From Tetradesmus obliquus (Eukaryota; Chlorophyta; Chlorophyceae; Sphaeropleales; Scenedesmaceae), in contig CP126196.1 of assembly GCA_030272155.1 (NCBI GenBank), forward strand, positions 5,208,501 through 5,272,500: DNA of 64,000 bases, written 5' to 3'. The notes below the pieces were generated by a model that saw nothing but the letters and a program-made list of their open reading frames with translations, had not been told where the DNA came from and ran no database searches. Both the position numbers and the translations under genes were made by a program. Shown one piece after another: positions 61,786-64,000 of this stretch (positions within the stretch are counted from its first letter, which is position 1; each line of letters starts with the position of its first letter).

Positions 61786-64000
61786 CCTGTTAGGGAGTGA
61801 TACATACAAGGCAGGGAAGACGACGGAGACTGCGTACACGCTGGTCCGCGCAATACAGTGTCTATAAGCACCCTGGGCTATGTTTGAGCTAGTACATACG
61901 CAACTGCACTGCTGCACACTCGCAGCCAGCCGCCGCACCTGCCCATCACCGACACCACCGGCAGCATGCGCATGGCCTCCTTTGCACATGCGGTGAGGTA
62001 TGGCAGCTGCTTGAGGTCCTCCCACTCCAGCTCTCGTGGCGGCGGGCAGCCCGGCTTGGCCAGCAGCCCCAGGCAGTCTAACTCTTCAGCGATCTTGGCC
62101 TGCACGCCCGGCACGCTGGCGATGTTGAACAGCGTCCAGCTGGTGGTGTGGCCCGTGGTCTCAAAGCCCTCCACAAACAGGATGCCGATCTCTGACAGGA
62201 TGCGGTCCCTGGATAGCTCCGGGTGAGTGTTCATCACACGCACCAGCTGGCTGCCAATGTCAGTGTCATCCTCTGCCGGTGGGCCACGCGCCTGTGAGAG
62301 GTTTGGAAATAAGGGTGAGTGCAGGGGCAGCAGAGCAGGAAAGACGTGAGCCGGGTGTGCTGCGGTTGCTGCAGGCATGCCGTGTTGGCAAATGGCATGA
62401 AGGAACTCGCATGCAGGTGCCATGATGGCAAGGGTGCCTAAGCCATGCTGCAGCAGCAGCACAACCGGATGGCGCCAGCATGCCATGAAACAGACCTATG
62501 ACCGGCTGCCGCGCCCAGCAGTCGAGCCGGGCTGATGCACACGCCAGCTGAGCAATCTCCTGCAGCACTCCTGCAACCCGCTGCAGCCAACTGTAGCAGT
62601 GCTGGCTGCGTCCGTCCAGTCTCCTCAACCCCTCCTGTGAACCACAGCACCCGCAGCCCACCGCCCCCAGCCCACCACCCCAGCCCATCCCCCCAGCCCA
62701 CCACCCCAGCCCACCACCCCAGCCCACCACCCCAGCCCACCGTCCCCAGCCCACCACCCCCAGCCCACCACCCAGCCCACCACCCCAGCCCACCGCCACC
62801 AGTCCACCACCCCAGCCCACCGGTCCAGCCCACCGGCCAGCCCACGCCCCCAGCCCACCGCCCAGCCCACCACCCCAGCCCACCGCCACCAGTCCACCAC
62901 CCCAGCCCACCGGTCCAGCCCACCGCCCGGCCCACCTGCAGGTTGTCCAGCAGCTTGGCCATCTCGCGCTGGAAGGCTCCAAAGGCAGCACTGCCCTTGG
63001 GCCCGTACTTGAACATGGTGGGGAACAGGGGGCGCAGCGGGTTTGCGATGCGCAGCATGACCTCGGTAAAGCAGCGCGGCAGCACGCGGATCAGGTGGTC
63101 GTACGCGGGCACGTCCTGAGACACGCAGTCGTAGTCGTGGCCAAAGCCGGCCTGGCAGCAGCAGCAGCAGGAACAAGGCAAAGACACCAGCGGCAGAGCA
63201 GGCACAGCAGCTTGGTGAGCTGTGCTGGCAGCAATAGTCGTCGCCAAAGCTGGCCTGAGGGAAGGCAGAATGGGTGGAGAGCATGTCATGTAGCAGGTGG
63301 CAGGCAGTGCAGAGGAGGGTGGCGGGGTTGGTGTCAATTGACAGTGCTGCACGTGACATGGTCAGAGAACATAGGGGTAACAGCAAGTTCAATCTCCATT
63401 GCTATGGGTCAAGCGGCATGCAGGTGCCACAAATGCCAGCTGCAAGTACATAGGCTTACTGCCTGCCCAGTTCTCTGTGCAATTACGCTACTGCCAAGCT
63501 GCTGTTGCACCTGCCTTGCTAGCAGCAGGTCCCTCCACTACACAAGAGCATCATCCGCTAGCCAACCCTCCACTGCCGCCAGCGCAGCCAGCTTCCTCCA
63601 CCTGCCTACATCACCACCACCATCTGAACCCTTTACCCTCTCACCAGGCCGATCACGTCCAGAGTCACTCGCAGCGCCGCCTGGTCCACATCAACGCTCG
63701 CCGCCGGCACCCACCCAAACCCTCCAAATCCCAACCCTTAACCCCTAAACCCTCTCACCAGGCCGATCACATCCAGCGTCACTCGCAGCGCCGCCTGGTC
63801 CACATCAATGCTCGCCGCCGGCCCCTGCGCCGCAATGCGGCCCACCAGCTGATTCACGCGCCCCAGCACCAGCGGGAACTTCTTCTTGATGTGCTGGATG
63901 CTGAAGCTGACGGCAACAGCCTTGCGCACAGCCTTCCAGGAGTCGTTTGCTGCGCTTGTCAGCAGGTTGGCGTTGCCGTGCGGGTCGCACATGCGGTTGA
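60901..64000 (-). CDS. Cytochrome P450 (5' end outside window)
   Basis: Haem-thiolate monooxygenase. Five exons on the minus strand join in phase: over 64000-63759, 63151-62936, 62291-61939, 61715-61439 and 61083-60901, about 423 codons here. Diagnostic motifs are present in order. The C-helix region is NDSWKAVRKAVAVSFS, where W-K-R contacts haem propionates. The I-helix is FVEGFETTGHTTSW (the G-E-T-T oxygen-activating site). The K-helix ExxR is KEAMRML, the PERW motif is FNPERWL, and the haem loop is FMPFSEGPRNCVGQ with the axial Cys. The last exon continues with SLAKMEVMTLLVKLCANF. The N-terminal anchor or transit peptide lies beyond 64000. Between PERW and the haem loop there is an Ala/Ser-rich insertion (AAAATGDMAAAASSSK). 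Substrate and CYP family cannot be assigned from the sequence alone. Several introns contain partial exon copies. Confidence 0.92.
61100..61200 (-). repeat. Partial copy of P450 last-exon acceptor + 5' end
   Basis: CTG tract, CAG, then TCCCTGGCCAAGCTGGAGTG (minus strand, exon-like start near 61189) copies the real last exon start at 61083 (SLAKMEVM). The copy reaches a stop after SLAKLE. It lies upstream of the real exon. Confidence 0.8.
61725..61780 (+). repeat. Triplet tract near the P450 exon 4 acceptor
   Basis: A CAG tract (CTG on the coding strand) of about 18 units ends about 10 nt before the acceptor at 61716. Confidence 0.75.
62640..62935 (+). repeat. Minisatellite CCCAGCCCACCAC in a P450 intron
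   Basis: About 300 bp of 12-13-bp units (CCCAGCCCACCAC, with CACCGCCACCAGTCC variants) lie directly after the donor at 62935. A longer sub-block is itself duplicated: the CCACCGCCACCAGTCCACCA block occurs at about 62799 and 62880. On the coding strand the array is G-rich (GGTGGGCTGGG), so many GT donors and potential quadruplexes adjoin the real donor. Confidence 0.85.
63225..63270 (-). repeat. Partial copy of P450 exon 2 acceptor + 5' end
   Basis: CCCTCAG followed by codons for ASFGDDYCCQ copies the real exon start at 63151 (AGFGHDYDCV), upstream of it by about 104 bp. Confidence 0.8.
63630..63758 (-). repeat. Copy of P450 exon 3' end + donor
   Basis: Codons for ASVDVDQAALRVTLDVIGL and the GTGAGAGGG donor, real at 63759, recur about 118 bp downstream with the donor near 63640. 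The coding part is almost unchanged. Confidence 0.85.

Overview
This window is nuclear DNA of a GC-rich green alga, most likely a chlorophyte of the Chlorophyceae. The grounds are short GT-AG introns in almost every gene, plastid-type N-termini, a plant-type FMN split-barrel/DUF2470 protein, TGTAA-type poly(A) signals on the coding strand past several stops, and CAG/CTG triplet tracts everywhere. No prokaryotic, organellar, CRISPR or rRNA/tRNA features were seen. Nine protein genes were reconstructed by hand by joining exons at GT-AG boundaries with matching phase. Most of the long uninterrupted ORFs are shadows of CAG/CTG tracts.

Layout, left to right. (1) Minus strand, under 1-516: cytosolic ribosomal stalk protein P2, cut by the window edge. 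(2) Plus, 2350-6410: plastid-type FMN split-barrel + DUF2470 protein (glutamyl-tRNA-reductase-binding-protein/HugZ-like). (3) Minus, 10070-7907: histone mRNA stem-loop-binding protein (SLBP). (4) Minus, 13386-12215: small four-helix membrane protein. (5) Minus, 20360-16073: Ala-rich coiled-coil protein of unknown function. (6) Plus, 20970-38045: a 16-exon gene for an about 1566-residue protein joining a transit peptide, a very long Ala/Gln coiled coil and a C-terminal PPTC7-type PP2C phosphatase domain. It diverges from gene 5 across about 0.6 kb. (7) Minus, 53265-40412: a 16-exon gene for an about 1917-residue secreted Cys-rich, sushi-like-repeat protein, probably extracellular matrix. It converges on gene 6. 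(8) Minus, 55968-53959: PHD-finger protein with an RS-like basic tail. (9) Minus, over 64000-60901: cytochrome P450, 5' end outside the window.

The most striking property is structural. In genes 2, 5, 6, 8 and 9 the introns are swollen by tandem copies of segments that span one exon-intron junction. Copies that keep an exon 3' end plus its donor always lie downstream of the complete exon. Copies that keep an acceptor plus an exon 5' end always lie upstream of it. I found no exception in about two dozen arrays. The result is long introns full of decoy splice sites and exon debris, with copy ages from near identical to decayed. Gene 7 instead duplicates whole phase 1-1 exons and so grew its protein by modules. 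Genes 1, 3 and 4 show none of this. Many acceptors are also formed by the end of a (CTG)n tract. The genes share no obvious pathway.
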